From Catalinimonas niigatensis (GTDB taxonomy: Bacteria > Bacteroidota > Bacteroidia > Cytophagales > Cyclobacteriaceae): a DNA stretch of 64,000 nt. The notes below the pieces were generated by a model. The model searched no databases. It saw only the letters and a program-made list of their open reading frames with translations, and was not told the DNA's origin. The translations under genes were made by a program, and so were the position numbers. The DNA lies in NCBI RefSeq assembly GCF_030506285.1, contig NZ_CP119422.1:1054001-1118000 (forward strand). Reading direction: 5' to 3'. Below are positions 52,119-61,654 of this stretch, piece by piece. How positions within the stretch are numbered: the first letter of the stretch is position 1; each line of letters opens with the position of its first letter.

Positions 52119-55100
52119 ATGCTCAAGGCCTCACTATATTGTCTGATTGGGCTATCGTGTATATTGTCCGGCCAGCTAATGGCCCAGGATACAAACCCTC
52201 CTGTTGATACTGTACAGACCGATACATTACCAGACAATGAGTATGAATATAGTAAACGTCCTGTTTTTCGTTTACAGGATCGTTATGGAAACCCTATCTC
52301 CAATCCTACAACCCCCTCCCCTTTTCAACTGCAAACTCCTGCACAGTTGGATTATGATATACAGGTGGATAGCACCATCAACTATTCTTTGTATGAGAGG
52401 ATCAATGGATTGGATTACCGCGCCCCCACAAATTTAAACTTTGACGAATACTCCGAGTACCAAAACCAGCAAATCAAAAAAGATTACTTTAAAAGCCGTT
52501 CAATCGGACTGGATGGAGAAAGCGCTGTGAGCGGCAAGCGGCTTATTCCTCCTATCTATACCACACCAATATTTGACCGGCTTTTTGGAGGTTCTTTCGT
52601 AGATATTCGTCCTAATGGATTTGTGACTTTAGACTTTGGAGGGCGCTTTCAACGCACAGACAATCCCCAGGTACCGCTAAGGCAGCAGCGAAACGGTAAT
52701 TTTGAGTTTGACCAGCAGATAAGTCTTAATGTCATCGGAAAAATTGGTGACAAACTGGCTGTGACTGCCAATTTTGATAATAACAATTCTTTTGACTTCC
52801 AAAATAATGTAAAGGTAGAGTACACCGGCTACGATCATGAGATTATTCAAAAGATTGAATTGGGTAATGTAAGCCTTCCTGTAAGTAATAGCCTAATCAC
52901 CGGCTCCCAAAGCCTCTTTGGCCTCAAAACACAACTACAGTTTGGGAAACTCTTTGTCACCAGTGTAGCTTCCGTGCAAAGAGGGCAATCAGAGTCTATC
53001 ACTATTGAAAGTGGCTCTCAGAACAGCGAGTTTGAGCTTAGAGCATCGGACTACGACGAAAACAGGCACTTTTTTCTAGGCCATTTCTTCCGGGAAAACT
53101 ATGAAAGCTGGCTTAGCCGCCTGCCTCAGGTTACTTCCGTGCTAAACGTCACCCGGGTAGAAGTGTATGTGCTGAACAGGAATAATAATACAGAAACTCT
53201 TCGCAATATCGCCGCTTTTATGGATTTGGCGGAAGGTGAAACCATTTACCAGGAGGATAATCCTAATGTTGTGCCTGCGGAAGGAGCAGGCCCCACACGG
53301 AATGATGCCAACCAGTTATTCAGCAATTTGCTCAACTCTCCGGCTGCACGCGATGTCAACCAGGTGAATGAAGCTTTAACTCAGGACTTTAGTCTGGCCA
53401 AAGCCACTGACTTTGAAGTAATTACCTCAGCACGAAAACTCACAGAACAGGAATTTACATTCAACAGCACATTGGGTTATATCTCGCTTAACCGTAAGCT
53501 ACAGAATGACGAAGTGCTGGCGGTAGCTTTTGAATATACCTACCAGGGACAACGGTATAAAGTAGGTGAACTTACCGAAGATTATCAAAATCTGGGTGAT
53601 GACAAAGTAGTATTCCTTAAGCTGCTACGCCCCAGCAAAATCAATACGGAAGTGCCTACCTGGGACCTGATGATGAAAAACATCTACTCCCTCAATGCCA
53701 TGCAAATTGAGCCCTTAGGTTTTCAGTTCAGGGTAGTGTACCGTGATGATCGCACGGGTATAGATAACCCCAGCTTGCACGAAGGTGAAATTGCCAACGA
53801 GCCGCTCATCCGCCTGCTTGGTTTGGATCAGTTGAACCAAAATAATGATACACAGCCTGATGGCAACTTTGACTTTGTAGAAGGCATCACCATCAATACA
53901 GCCCTTGGCATTATCATATTCCCTGTTCTACAACCTTTTGGAAACCATCTGGAACAGATCATCCAGGCAGGCGCCCCGGAGGAGGCTTTGGTAAACAAAT
54001 ATGTATATGATGCCTTATATGAAACGACTAAGGCTGATGCTGAGCTGATTACTACTAAAAACAAGTTTTTTCTTACAGGAAGTTTTCAGGCGGGTTCCGC
54101 CAATGAAATTATGCTCCCCGGTTTCAATATAGCAGAGGGCTCTGTACAGATCATCGCTGGTAACACCCCTCTGGTAGAAGGGGTTGATTTTACAGTAGAT
54201 TATAATCTGGGAAAAGTAAACATCATCAATGAAGGGGTACTTAGTTCCGGTAAGCGTATTCAGATATCTTTTGAAAAAGCCGACTTATTCAATTTTCAAC
54301 AGCGCACCCTTTTGGGAACCCGTCTGGATTATCGTTTCAACGATGATATCAACCTGGGAGCTACTGTACTCCACCTCAGTGAACGTCCGGTAGTTACCCG
54401 CGTGGCTATTGGCAGTGAGCCCACTAAGAACACCAAGTATGGCTTTGACTTCAATTACCGGAAGGAATCCCGTTTCCTAACCAGGATGGTAGATCTTTTG
54501 CCTATCGTACAAACCAAAGAGATTTCCAGCATCACGGTAAATGCTGAGTTTGCCCAACTTATCCCTGGCACTTCCAATATTGTAGACGGCGACGGAACCT
54601 CATACATAGATGATTTTGAAAATACCATTACCCCCTTCAATCTTAATGGATGGCAAAATTGGCAGTTATCCGCTACTCCAGTCACGGACGACGAGCGCTT
54701 TTTTATCAACGACCAGTTGGGAGAAGGCTACCGCCGCGCCAAGTTGGCCTGGTATGTAGTAGATAACAGCGCATTTTATATAGAACGAGGAGGACTCAAG
54801 CCTGAAGGTATTCCTACTCCAATCAGTAACCACTATGAGCGGCAGGTTATCCCACAGGAAGTTTTTCCTAATCAGGAAGCGCAGGTGGTCAACTTATCAC
54901 TACCAGTACTGGACCTGGTCTATTTTCCTGAAGAACGCGGACCGTATAATTACAACCCTAATCTAACGCCAGAAGGTAATTTGCCCAATCCGGAAGATAA
55001 CTGGGCTGGTATTACCCGGGCTATTACCTCCGAAGTTGACTTTGACAAAACCAATATAGAATACGTAGAATTCTGGCTCATGGACCCCTTTATCCCAGGT

Positions 55101-58100
55101 GAAAATGGTACCGTCATGGGAGAGAATAATACTACCGGAGGGCAACTGATTTTTAATCTGGGGAGTGTCTCTGAAGATGTTATTCCTGATGACAAACACT
55201 TCTTTGAAAATGGTTTGCCTGAAGACTACAACCAGGAAGAGGTCACAGTAAACGATTGGGGCCGCACCCCAGCTGATCAGTTTCTGACTGATTTCTTTAA
55301 CAATAGTTCGGCAGAGGTTAGAAGTAACCAGGATGTTGGCTTTGATGGGATTCGCAATAATGATGAAATTGATTTCTACGGCGACCTTATCAGCAGAATG
55401 CCTCCTGCCGCACAGGCTGCCATACAGGATGACCCTTCGGCAGATAACTTTCAATATTATCTGGGAGATGATTTAGACGTCAGGAACGCACAGATCATAG
55501 AACGCTATAAAAACTTCAATGGACAGGAAGGTAATACACCCATTACCAGTGGGAATGAAAGATTCACTCCATCTGGCACTCAACTACCTGATAACGAGGA
55601 TCTTAACCGGGACAATACCCTCAGTGACTTGGAGGAATACTATGAATACAGAATTAACCTCCGTCCCGGCCAGCTGAGAGTAGGACAAAATTATATTGTT
55701 GACCAGACAGTGGGTCAGAATACGGGCGTTACCTGGTATCTGTTCCGTATTCCTATCCGCCAGCCCGACGGCAAAGTAGGTAACATTCAGGGTTTTAAGT
55801 CTATTCGCTACATCCGGACTTACCTAACAGGCTGGCGTCAACCTGCTGCGCTCAGGTTTGCTAAGTTCCAGTTTGTCGGTAGCCAGTGGAGAAGGTACAA
55901 TGAGGAGCTTTTTAAAAAAGGACTCAACGAATATACTGAACCTTACGACCCTAAGTTTACCATTTCCGTAGTCAATATTGAAGAAAACGCATCGGATACT
56001 GACAATGGCTCTCCCTATGTAGTGCCCCCTGGCATCATCCGTGACCGGGATAACACCTCTCCTATCAACCGCCGTCAAAATGAGCAGTCCATCCAGCTAT
56101 GTGTGGAAGATTTGAAAGATGGGGATGCCCGGGCAGCCTATAAGAACATGACATTGGACCTAATCAATTATGGCAAGGTACGTATGTTCTTCCACGCCGA
56201 AAGCCAGACTGCCGATGATAGCACTGTAACTGCCTTCCTGAGATTGGGTACGGATTTTACTGAAAACTATTACGAGATTGAAGTTCCTCTGGTGATGTCT
56301 ACTCCCGGCGTAGCTGATCCCCGCGTAGTGTGGCCGGAAGAAAATGAGATTGATATTGACCTGAACGACCTGTACAGATTAAAATCACAGCGAAACAATA
56401 ATAACCAGCCAATCAGTCTGCCTTATACCCGCAGAATTGGTAAGCATATACTTACTGTGGTAGGACGTCCTGAAATGAGTACCGTACAAACTGTAATGAT
56501 TGGTATACGGAACCCGCAAACACCTGATCGTGCGCCAAAAGATGTGTGTATCTGGGCCAATGAACTGCGGGTAGGTGATTTTGACCGTACCAGCGGATGG
56601 GCAGCCAATGCCCGTGTCAATGCACAGCTGGCAGATGTAGCCAATATTACTGCTTCTGCCCGGCATATGACTTTTGGCTTCGGAGGCGTGCAATCCAGAA
56701 TTTCAGAACGTTCGCGTGAGGAAGCTACAGAATATGATGTCTCAGCCAATGTAACCCTGGATAAATTTTTACCAGAGAAACTTGGCTTAAGAGTTCCGAT
56801 GTTTGTAAGCTACGAAAAAGGACAAATTGAACCGCAATTTGACCCACGCGATCCGGATATTCCGCTAGAGGCTGCACTTGCTGCTTTGCCCGCTACAGAA
56901 AGAGCAGAATACCGGCAGATCGTTACCGACCAGGTGACCAGGCGTAGCCTTAACTTTACCAATGTGCACAAAGTGAAGCTGAACGAAAATGCCAGATCTC
57001 ACTTTTTTGACCTATCTAACTTTTCCCTTTCTTATTCTTATAGCGATGTAGAAAGAACTAATTTTAATACCGCCCTATACTCGCAAAAAATTATCCGTGC
57101 CGGTATTGGGTACAACTATAATTTTCCCGATGTAAACATTCAGCCTTTTGCCAACTCAACGCTCTTTAACTCCCCCTGGCTGGCCCTTATTAAGGATTTT
57201 AATTTTTCACCCTTGCCTTCTACCATCAGTATACGGGGAGACGTCAATCGGAATTTTGTAAAAACGCTGTACCGGGGGGCTGACCTGAATCCGTTGGATT
57301 CAGCTTTCTATGAAAAGGCCTTTACATTCAATCGTATTTATGATTTGCGGTGGAACCTGACCCAAAGTTTATCCATAGATTATGGAGCGCGTGCCTTTGC
57401 CATTATTGATGAACCTCCTGGCGACTTGGATTCAGAAGCCAAACGTGATACGGTTTTTACCAATCTGAAGCGTTTTGGCCGTATGAAAAACTTTGATCAG
57501 GCCCTTACCGGTACCTATACCATACCCTTTGACAAGCTTCCAATCACAGATTGGATTAGTGCAGATGTACGATATGCTGCCGGCTATACCTGGAGGGCAG
57601 GAGCCATCGGCTTTGTAGATGATTTTGGCAATACCATAGAAAACAACCGGGACCAAAGTCTTAATGGGAAAATTGATATGGTTGGCTTGTACAACAAAGT
57701 GACTTTACTAAGAGATATCAACACTCCCCAGAGAGGAAGAGCAAGACGGGCACCTCCCGCTACTACACCTCAGAATAATGCTGATACAGTAGCTCAGGAA
57801 AAGCCGGTAAGAGAAGCCAAATTTGCCAAAGGCTTTTTACGTTTGCTGATGTCATTACGCTCTATCAATGGCACTTATACCTTAAGCGAAGGTACACTTC
57901 TACCGGGTTACCTACCGAATGCAGTCTTCTTTGGCATGGATAGTAGTTTCAGTGCACCAGGCCTTCCCTTTCTATTGGGTAGTCAGGACCCTGAAATTCG
58001 GAATGAAGCAGTGCGGAACGGCTGGCTTACCACCAGTAATGCCCTGACAATGCCCTTCCAACAATCAAGGGTAGAAAATATTAATATCAGGGCAAATATT

Positions 58101-59225
58101 GAACCCTTCGCTGATTTTCGTATTCAACTGGATTTCAAGAAAACAAAGACGGGCACCTACCAGGAAATTTACCAACTGGATTCCATTGTAGATCCTTTGA
58201 CAGGAGCAGTCACCTTTGCTTATAATGGTCAGAACCCTGCCCGTATCGGCAATTATGATATAAGTTCTTTCACACTCAGGACGGCATTTTCACAAGATGA
58301 CGAGGAAAACAACTCAGAAATATTCACCGATTTTGAGAACAACCGAGCCATCATCCAGGCACGACTGGAAAGAGAAAATCCTAACCCCGGTAGTTATGAC
58401 CTTAACTCGCAGGATGTATTAATTCCTTCATTTTTGGCAGCTTATAGTGGTCAGGATGCCAATGATGTCCAGCTAAGCCCTTTTCCCAGGATTCCTTTAC
58501 CTAACTGGCGAATAGATTATGCAGGGCTCCCCCGCCTTATCCCTGAGCTGAGCGATATGTTCTTGTCTTTCAACATCACCCATGGGTATATCTCAAATTA
58601 TTCTGTAAGTAACTATACCAGCAACCTGTTATATGGAGATGAAGATCTGTTGCTCCTCAGCAGAAATGTAGAAGACTATCCACTTGCCAGCAGGCTTAAC
58701 GAAAATGACCAGAGTACCTTCGCTCCGGTCTATATCATACAACAAGTTACCATCACCGAAAGATTTTCTCCACTGATAGGCTTAAACGTTCGTACCAAAG
58801 GACGACTTACTGGTAGAATTTCTTATGACACAGAAAGAGCCCTGGCGCTTAACATGTCTAATACTCAGATCACCGAGCTAAGCAGTAAGGCTATTAATGT
58901 TAATTTTGGGTTTACCAAATCCGAAATTACATTACCCTTCAGAGTAGAAGGAAGAAGCATCACACTTGAAAATGATCTCACCTTCAATTTGGGGATGTCT
59001 TTTAAGGATACTAAGACAGTGCAGCGTAAGCTGGATGAGAAAAGTACTGTTACCAATGGAAACATCAATTTCCAGGTCAGACCCACCGTTGACTATCGGG
59101 TCAATGATAAGCTCAACATACAACTATATTTTGCCCGTACCATCAATGACCCCAGAGTCACTAATTCGTTCAAACGGATTACTACTGAGTTTGGCGTACA
59201 GGCACGTTTTAATCTGGCGCAATAA
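52119..59225 (+). CDS. sprA: SprA, type IX secretion translocon / gliding motility protein
   Basis: A 2368-residue outer-membrane protein, the largest gene here. The start is taken as the ATG at 52119, which gives a clean signal peptide (MLKASLYCLIGLSCILSG, cleavage near LMAQ); a TTG at 52065 would prefix 18 residues. SprA (Sov) forms the very large 36-stranded barrel through which type IX cargo proteins cross the outer membrane. Family marks are PIYTTPIFDRLFGGSFVDIRP, then GRFQRTDNPQVPLRQQ, DGDGTSYIDDFENT, the conserved WANELRVGDFDRTSGWAA segment, and a long tail of alternating beta strands ending in LYFARTINDPR and FGVQARFNLAQ. Length is normal for the family. It directly follows ruvA with gcvH, vanZ-like and tonB behind it. 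Confidence 0.95.
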   Translation: MLKASLYCLIGLSCILSGQLMAQDTNPPVDTVQTDTLPDNEYEYSKRPVFRLQDRYGNPISNPTTPSPFQLQTPAQLDYDIQVDSTINYSLYERINGLDYRAPTNLNFDEYSEYQNQQIKKDYFKSRSIGLDGESAVSGKRLIPPIYTTPIFDRLFGGSFVDIRPNGFVTLDFGGRFQRTDNPQVPLRQQRNGNFEFDQQISLNVIGKIGDKLAVTANFDNNNSFDFQNNVKVEYTGYDHEIIQKIELGNVSLPVSNSLITGSQSLFGLKTQLQFGKLFVTSVASVQRGQSESITIESGSQNSEFELRASDYDENRHFFLGHFFRENYESWLSRLPQVTSVLNVTRVEVYVLNRNNNTETLRNIAAFMDLAEGETIYQEDNPNVVPAEGAGPTRNDANQLFSNLLNSPAARDVNQVNEALTQDFSLAKATDFEVITSARKLTEQEFTFNSTLGYISLNRKLQNDEVLAVAFEYTYQGQRYKVGELTEDYQNLGDDKVVFLKLLRPSKINTEVPTWDLMMKNIYSLNAMQIEPLGFQFRVVYRDDRTGIDNPSLHEGEIANEPLIRLLGLDQLNQNNDTQPDGNFDFVEGITINTALGIIIFPVLQPFGNHLEQIIQAGAPEEALVNKYVYDALYETTKADAELITTKNKFFLTGSFQAGSANEIMLPGFNIAEGSVQIIAGNTPLVEGVDFTVDYNLGKVNIINEGVLSSGKRIQISFEKADLFNFQQRTLLGTRLDYRFNDDINLGATVLHLSERPVVTRVAIGSEPTKNTKYGFDFNYRKESRFLTRMVDLLPIVQTKEISSITVNAEFAQLIPGTSNIVDGDGTSYIDDFENTITPFNLNGWQNWQLSATPVTDDERFFINDQLGEGYRRAKLAWYVVDNSAFYIERGGLKPEGIPTPISNHYERQVIPQEVFPNQEAQVVNLSLPVLDLVYFPEERGPYNYNPNLTPEGNLPNPEDNWAGITRAITSEVDFDKTNIEYVEFWLMDPFIPGENGTVMGENNTTGGQLIFNLGSVSEDVIPDDKHFFENGLPEDYNQEEVTVNDWGRTPADQFLTDFFNNSSAEVRSNQDVGFDGIRNNDEIDFYGDLISRMPPAAQAAIQDDPSADNFQYYLGDDLDVRNAQIIERYKNFNGQEGNTPITSGNERFTPSGTQLPDNEDLNRDNTLSDLEEYYEYRINLRPGQLRVGQNYIVDQTVGQNTGVTWYLFRIPIRQPDGKVGNIQGFKSIRYIRTYLTGWRQPAALRFAKFQFVGSQWRRYNEELFKKGLNEYTEPYDPKFTISVVNIEENASDTDNGSPYVVPPGIIRDRDNTSPINRRQNEQSIQLCVEDLKDGDARAAYKNMTLDLINYGKVRMFFHAESQTADDSTVTAFLRLGTDFTENYYEIEVPLVMSTPGVADPRVVWPEENEIDIDLNDLYRLKSQRNNNNQPISLPYTRRIGKHILTVVGRPEMSTVQTVMIGIRNPQTPDRAPKDVCIWANELRVGDFDRTSGWAANARVNAQLADVANITASARHMTFGFGGVQSRISERSREEATEYDVSANVTLDKFLPEKLGLRVPMFVSYEKGQIEPQFDPRDPDIPLEAALAALPATERAEYRQIVTDQVTRRSLNFTNVHKVKLNENARSHFFDLSNFSLSYSYSDVERTNFNTALYSQKIIRAGIGYNYNFPDVNIQPFANSTLFNSPWLALIKDFNFSPLPSTISIRGDVNRNFVKTLYRGADLNPLDSAFYEKAFTFNRIYDLRWNLTQSLSIDYGARAFAIIDEPPGDLDSEAKRDTVFTNLKRFGRMKNFDQALTGTYTIPFDKLPITDWISADVRYAAGYTWRAGAIGFVDDFGNTIENNRDQSLNGKIDMVGLYNKVTLLRDINTPQRGRARRAPPATTPQNNADTVAQEKPVREAKFAKGFLRLLMSLRSINGTYTLSEGTLLPGYLPNAVFFGMDSSFSAPGLPFLLGSQDPEIRNEAVRNGWLTTSNALTMPFQQSRVENINIRANIEPFADFRIQLDFKKTKTGTYQEIYQLDSIVDPLTGAVTFAYNGQNPARIGNYDISSFTLRTAFSQDDEENNSEIFTDFENNRAIIQARLERENPNPGSYDLNSQDVLIPSFLAAYSGQDANDVQLSPFPRIPLPNWRIDYAGLPRLIPELSDMFLSFNITHGYISNYSVSNYTSNLLYGDEDLLLLSRNVEDYPLASRLNENDQSTFAPVYIIQQVTITERFSPLIGLNVRTKGRLTGRISYDTERALALNMSNTQITELSSKAINVNFGFTKSEITLPFRVEGRSITLENDLTFNLGMSFKDTKTVQRKLDEKSTVTNGNINFQVRPTVDYRVNDKLNIQLYFARTINDPRVTNSFKRITTEFGVQARFNLAQ

Positions 59226-59274
59226 GCAGGCTCAGGTGACAAACGAAACCGGAGGTAAGATTGTATAAATGTGC

Positions 59275-59306
59275 TTTGCGCTTTGCTAAAAAAGCCCTTA
59301 CATTTG
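59275..59306 (+). promoter_or_regulatory. Promoter-like site before gcvH
   Basis: TTTG (59275-59278), 20 bp, TACATTTG (59299-59306), only 19 bp before the gcvH start, implying a very short leader. It suggests gcvH has its own promoter in addition to any read-through from sprA. Confidence 0.5.
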
Positions 59307-59325
59307 GGCAAAACTCTAACATATT

Positions 59326-59706
59326 ATGAACCTACCTGAAAATTTAAAATATACCAAAGATCACGAATGGGTGAGAGTAGAAGGCGATGAAGCTTATGTG
59401 GGTGTCACTGATTTTGCTCAGGGTGAACTTGGTGATATTGTTTTTGTAGAAATTGAAACTGAAGGAGAAGACATAAATCAGGGTGAAGTATTTGGTACTG
59501 TAGAAGCTGTAAAAACTGTATCAGACCTATTTATGCCAGTAGACGGTAAAGTACTGGAATTTAACAGTGAGCTGGAATCCTCACCCGAAGTAGTCAATGA
59601 GGACCCCTATGGAAAAGGTTGGATGATCAAAATAAGCATCACCAATGCCTCTCAGCTGAACGATTTACTTGATCCCGCTGGCTATCAGGAACTCATTGGA
59701 GCATAA
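59326..59706 (+). CDS. gcvH: Glycine cleavage system H protein
   Basis: A 126-residue lipoyl carrier that shuttles the aminomethyl group between the P, T and L proteins of glycine cleavage. The lipoylated residue is Lys63 in [11 protein letters not shown]. Before it are [21 protein letters not shown] and [14 protein letters not shown], after it [14 protein letters not shown], all standard. The other glycine-cleavage genes are elsewhere. The gene lies about 100 bp after sprA, a neighbourhood conserved in the phylum. Confidence 0.96.
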   Translation: MNLPENLKYTKDHEWVRVEGDEAYVGVTDFAQGELGDIVFVEIETEGEDINQGEVFGTVEAVKTVSDLFMPVDGKVLEFNSELESSPEVVNEDPYGKGWMIKISITNASQLNDLLDPAGYQELIGA

Positions 59707-59745
59707 GGAGTTATTAAATTTAGCGCTTTGTACCAAGCATTTTCT

Positions 59746-60117
59746 ATGTTTTTAAGGTTTAATCTATACACCATAGTCTGGGCTCTTCTCATCATAGTTT
59801 TGGTATTACTACCTGGTCAGGAGATGCCCCACTTACAGGGGAATTACTTCTTAAGTATAGACAAATTAGCCCATGCTTTTGTATTCTGTATGCTGGTGTT
59901 ATTAATGATCATAGGCTTTACTAAACAATCACGTTATCGGTTGTTGCGAACCAATGCCATTAAATATTCGTTAATAATATCGCTAACATGTGCTATAATT
60001 CTAGAAATACTTCAGTTTTTGAGTACTGCCAGGATGGTTGAATTTTTTGATGCTGGTGCAAATATTGTGGGATGTATTTCTGGATGGTTACTGTTTTTGG
60101 CCATTTACAAACTTTAA
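59746..60117 (+). CDS. VanZ-like membrane protein
   Basis: A 123-residue protein with four predicted membrane helices. The start is taken as the ATG at 59746 because the earlier in-frame TTG adds six unconvincing residues. The VanZ-like motifs are PGQEMPHLQ, the KLAHAFVFCMLVLLMIIGF helix with its D-K-x-x-H-x-x-x-F pattern, IILEILQFLSTAR and EFFDAGANIVGCISGW. VanZ relatives have ill-defined envelope roles. It follows gcvH by 39 bp. Confidence 0.85.
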   Translation: MFLRFNLYTIVWALLIIVLVLLPGQEMPHLQGNYFLSIDKLAHAFVFCMLVLLMIIGFTKQSRYRLLRTNAIKYSLIISLTCAIILEILQFLSTARMVEFFDAGANIVGCISGWLLFLAIYKL

Positions 60118-60140
60118 ATCGGTACGTTCAATTAAATTTC

Positions 60141-60171
60141 TTGTACATCCGGTTTCAATTTTGTAATTTAA
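60141..60171 (+). promoter_or_regulatory. Promoter-like site before tonB
   Basis: TTG (60141-60143), 20 bp, TAATTTAA (60164-60171); a weaker match to TAnnTTTG, 39 bp before the tonB start. Confidence 0.3.
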
Positions 60172-60210
60172 GTGCTAATATTACATGGTAATAATATTAA
60201 AAAATTATTT

Positions 60211-60885
60211 ATGGAATCTAAGAAAACACCCAGAGCTGATCTTAATAAAAAGACCGGGCTTCACCTGAGTATAGGCTTAGTGATAAGTTTGGCTGTCATA
60301 ACACTTGCTTTTGAATGGAAGTCTTACGATGATCAAAGCCTAGTAGATTTAGGTGTTGTGGATGATGACTTTGAAGATGTGATGGATATTCCGCCGACCG
60401 AGCAACCACCACCACCACCACCAAAGATTCAGCAACCGGAAATTATTGAGGTTCCAGATGAAGAAGAAATTGAGGACGAAATTGAAATTGACCTTGATGT
60501 TGAAATTACAGAAGATACTCAGATAGAAGAAATGGTGTTTGAAGAAGCCCCTGAAGAAGAAGTATCTGATGAGATTTTCATGGTCGTGGAAGATCAACCT
60601 GAACCTCAAGGTGGGATTCAAGCTTTTTATGAATACGTTAGTAAGAACATGAAATACCCTTCTCAAGCCCGCAGAATGGGTGTTGAAGGTAAAGTGTTCG
60701 TTCAATTTGTAGTGAATACAGATGGTTCTCTAACTGATGTGCAAGCTATTAAAGGTATTGGTGCAGGTTGTGATGAGGAAGCTGTTCGCGTAATTCAAGG
60801 TGCTCCTAAATGGAAGCCTGGTAAGCAGCGTGGTAGAGCCGTAAGAGTGAGAATGGTACTTCCTATCACCTTCAAATTAGGATAA
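60211..60885 (+). CDS. TonB-family energy transducer
   Basis: A 224-residue protein; the start at 60211 gives MESKKTPRADLNKKTGLHLS before the single membrane helix (about 20-38, IGLVISLAVITLAF). A proline-rich and acidic linker (EQPPPPPPKIQQP, then DEEEIEDEIEIDLDVEITED) spans the periplasm. The C-terminal TonB domain (about 150-224) reads GGIQAFYEYVSKNMKYPSQARRMGVEGKVFVQFVVNTDG-like in short blocks and ends KPGKQRGRAVRVRMVLPITFKLG. It passes proton-motive energy from ExbB/ExbD to outer-membrane receptors or to the type IX apparatus. ExbBD is not in this window, so which TonB paralogue this is remains open. Confidence 0.9.
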   Translation: MESKKTPRADLNKKTGLHLSIGLVISLAVITLAFEWKSYDDQSLVDLGVVDDDFEDVMDIPPTEQPPPPPPKIQQPEIIEVPDEEEIEDEIEIDLDVEITEDTQIEEMVFEEAPEEEVSDEIFMVVEDQPEPQGGIQAFYEYVSKNMKYPSQARRMGVEGKVFVQFVVNTDGSLTDVQAIKGIGAGCDEEAVRVIQGAPKWKPGKQRGRAVRVRMVLPITFKLG

Positions 60886-60925
60886 GACGATTTGATTTAG
60901 ATGTTAATATTGATTATTAGTAAGA

Positions 60926-60958
60926 AAGCCGGTTCATTAAATGTTCCGGCTTTTTTTT
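60926..60958 (+). terminator. Terminator of the tonB gene
   Basis: Stem AAGCCGG (60926-60932) with CCGGCTT (60946-60952), 13-nt loop, and eight T at 60951-60958. Confidence 0.85.
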
Positions 60959-61002
60959 GTTCCTAGTTCCTAGCTAATCCTTTTTCTCCTGTTTACTATA
61001 GC

Positions 61003-61425
61003 TTAATCTTGTGTACTATCCTTTTTTGGAAGTACATTGGTAATGATCTTGACCCTTTCCTGAGCATTTACTGCATTAGAAACGACAGTCACTACTTTAT
61101 TTTGCTTACCCATTTTCCCTGCACTGTTGAAAGAAACTGCAATTTCCCCTTCTTCACCCGGGGCAAGAGGCTCACGAGGCCAGGAAGTAGCCGTGCAGCC
61201 ACAGGTAGTAAGAACATTGGAGAGAATCAATGGCTCTGTGCCACTATTCTCAAATTTAAAAACATAGTTCACTTTTTCTCCCTGCTCAATGTCTCCAAAA
61301 TCATGTGAATTTTCTACAAATGCGATTTTCGGGCCATCCACAGGCTCATTTTGCTGAGAGCTGTTTTGTGCATACAACTGTAGAGTAAAAAGTAAAGCTG
61401 CTGATAATACAAGAATTTTTTTCAT
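61003..61425 (-). CDS. Exported DUF1573 protein
   Basis: A 140-residue exported protein (signal peptide 1-19, ending LQLYAQ). The mature part is one DUF1573 Ig-like domain: FVENSHDFGDIEQGEKVNYVFKFENSG, then the conserved TTCGCTATSWPREPLAPGEEGEI with a Cys-Gly-Cys pair, and TVVSNAVNAQERVKI. Such proteins are very common in Bacteroidota and have no assigned function; the cysteines might bind metal or form a disulfide. It converges on tonB. Confidence 0.9.
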   Translation of the reverse strand: MKKILVLSAALLFTLQLYAQNSSQQNEPVDGPKIAFVENSHDFGDIEQGEKVNYVFKFENSGTEPLILSNVLTTCGCTATSWPREPLAPGEEGEIAVSFNSAGKMGKQNKVVTVVSNAVNAQERVKIITNVLPKKDSTQD

Positions 61426-61654
61426 GAGTCTAATGATAATTTATTGAGCATATTACAAAAACCATTCCTGCTAACTAAGTGCAAATATTGTACATTAAGT
61501 TCATCTTAGTGCTTAAACTAGTCAATTTCCTTGCTTTTACAACTAAAATATCAACACTCACTAAATTTTGTAAAACTTCCAACCATCTTTTCAGCCTCAG
61601 TGTCTTTTTATGCAAATGCAATCGCATAACTAAATTTTAAATGTTAGAAACTTT

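Noticed and set aside
60415-60436. CCA-rich microsatellite inside tonB
   Set aside because: It is the proline codon run of the TonB linker, expected in this family, so not reported as a repeat element.
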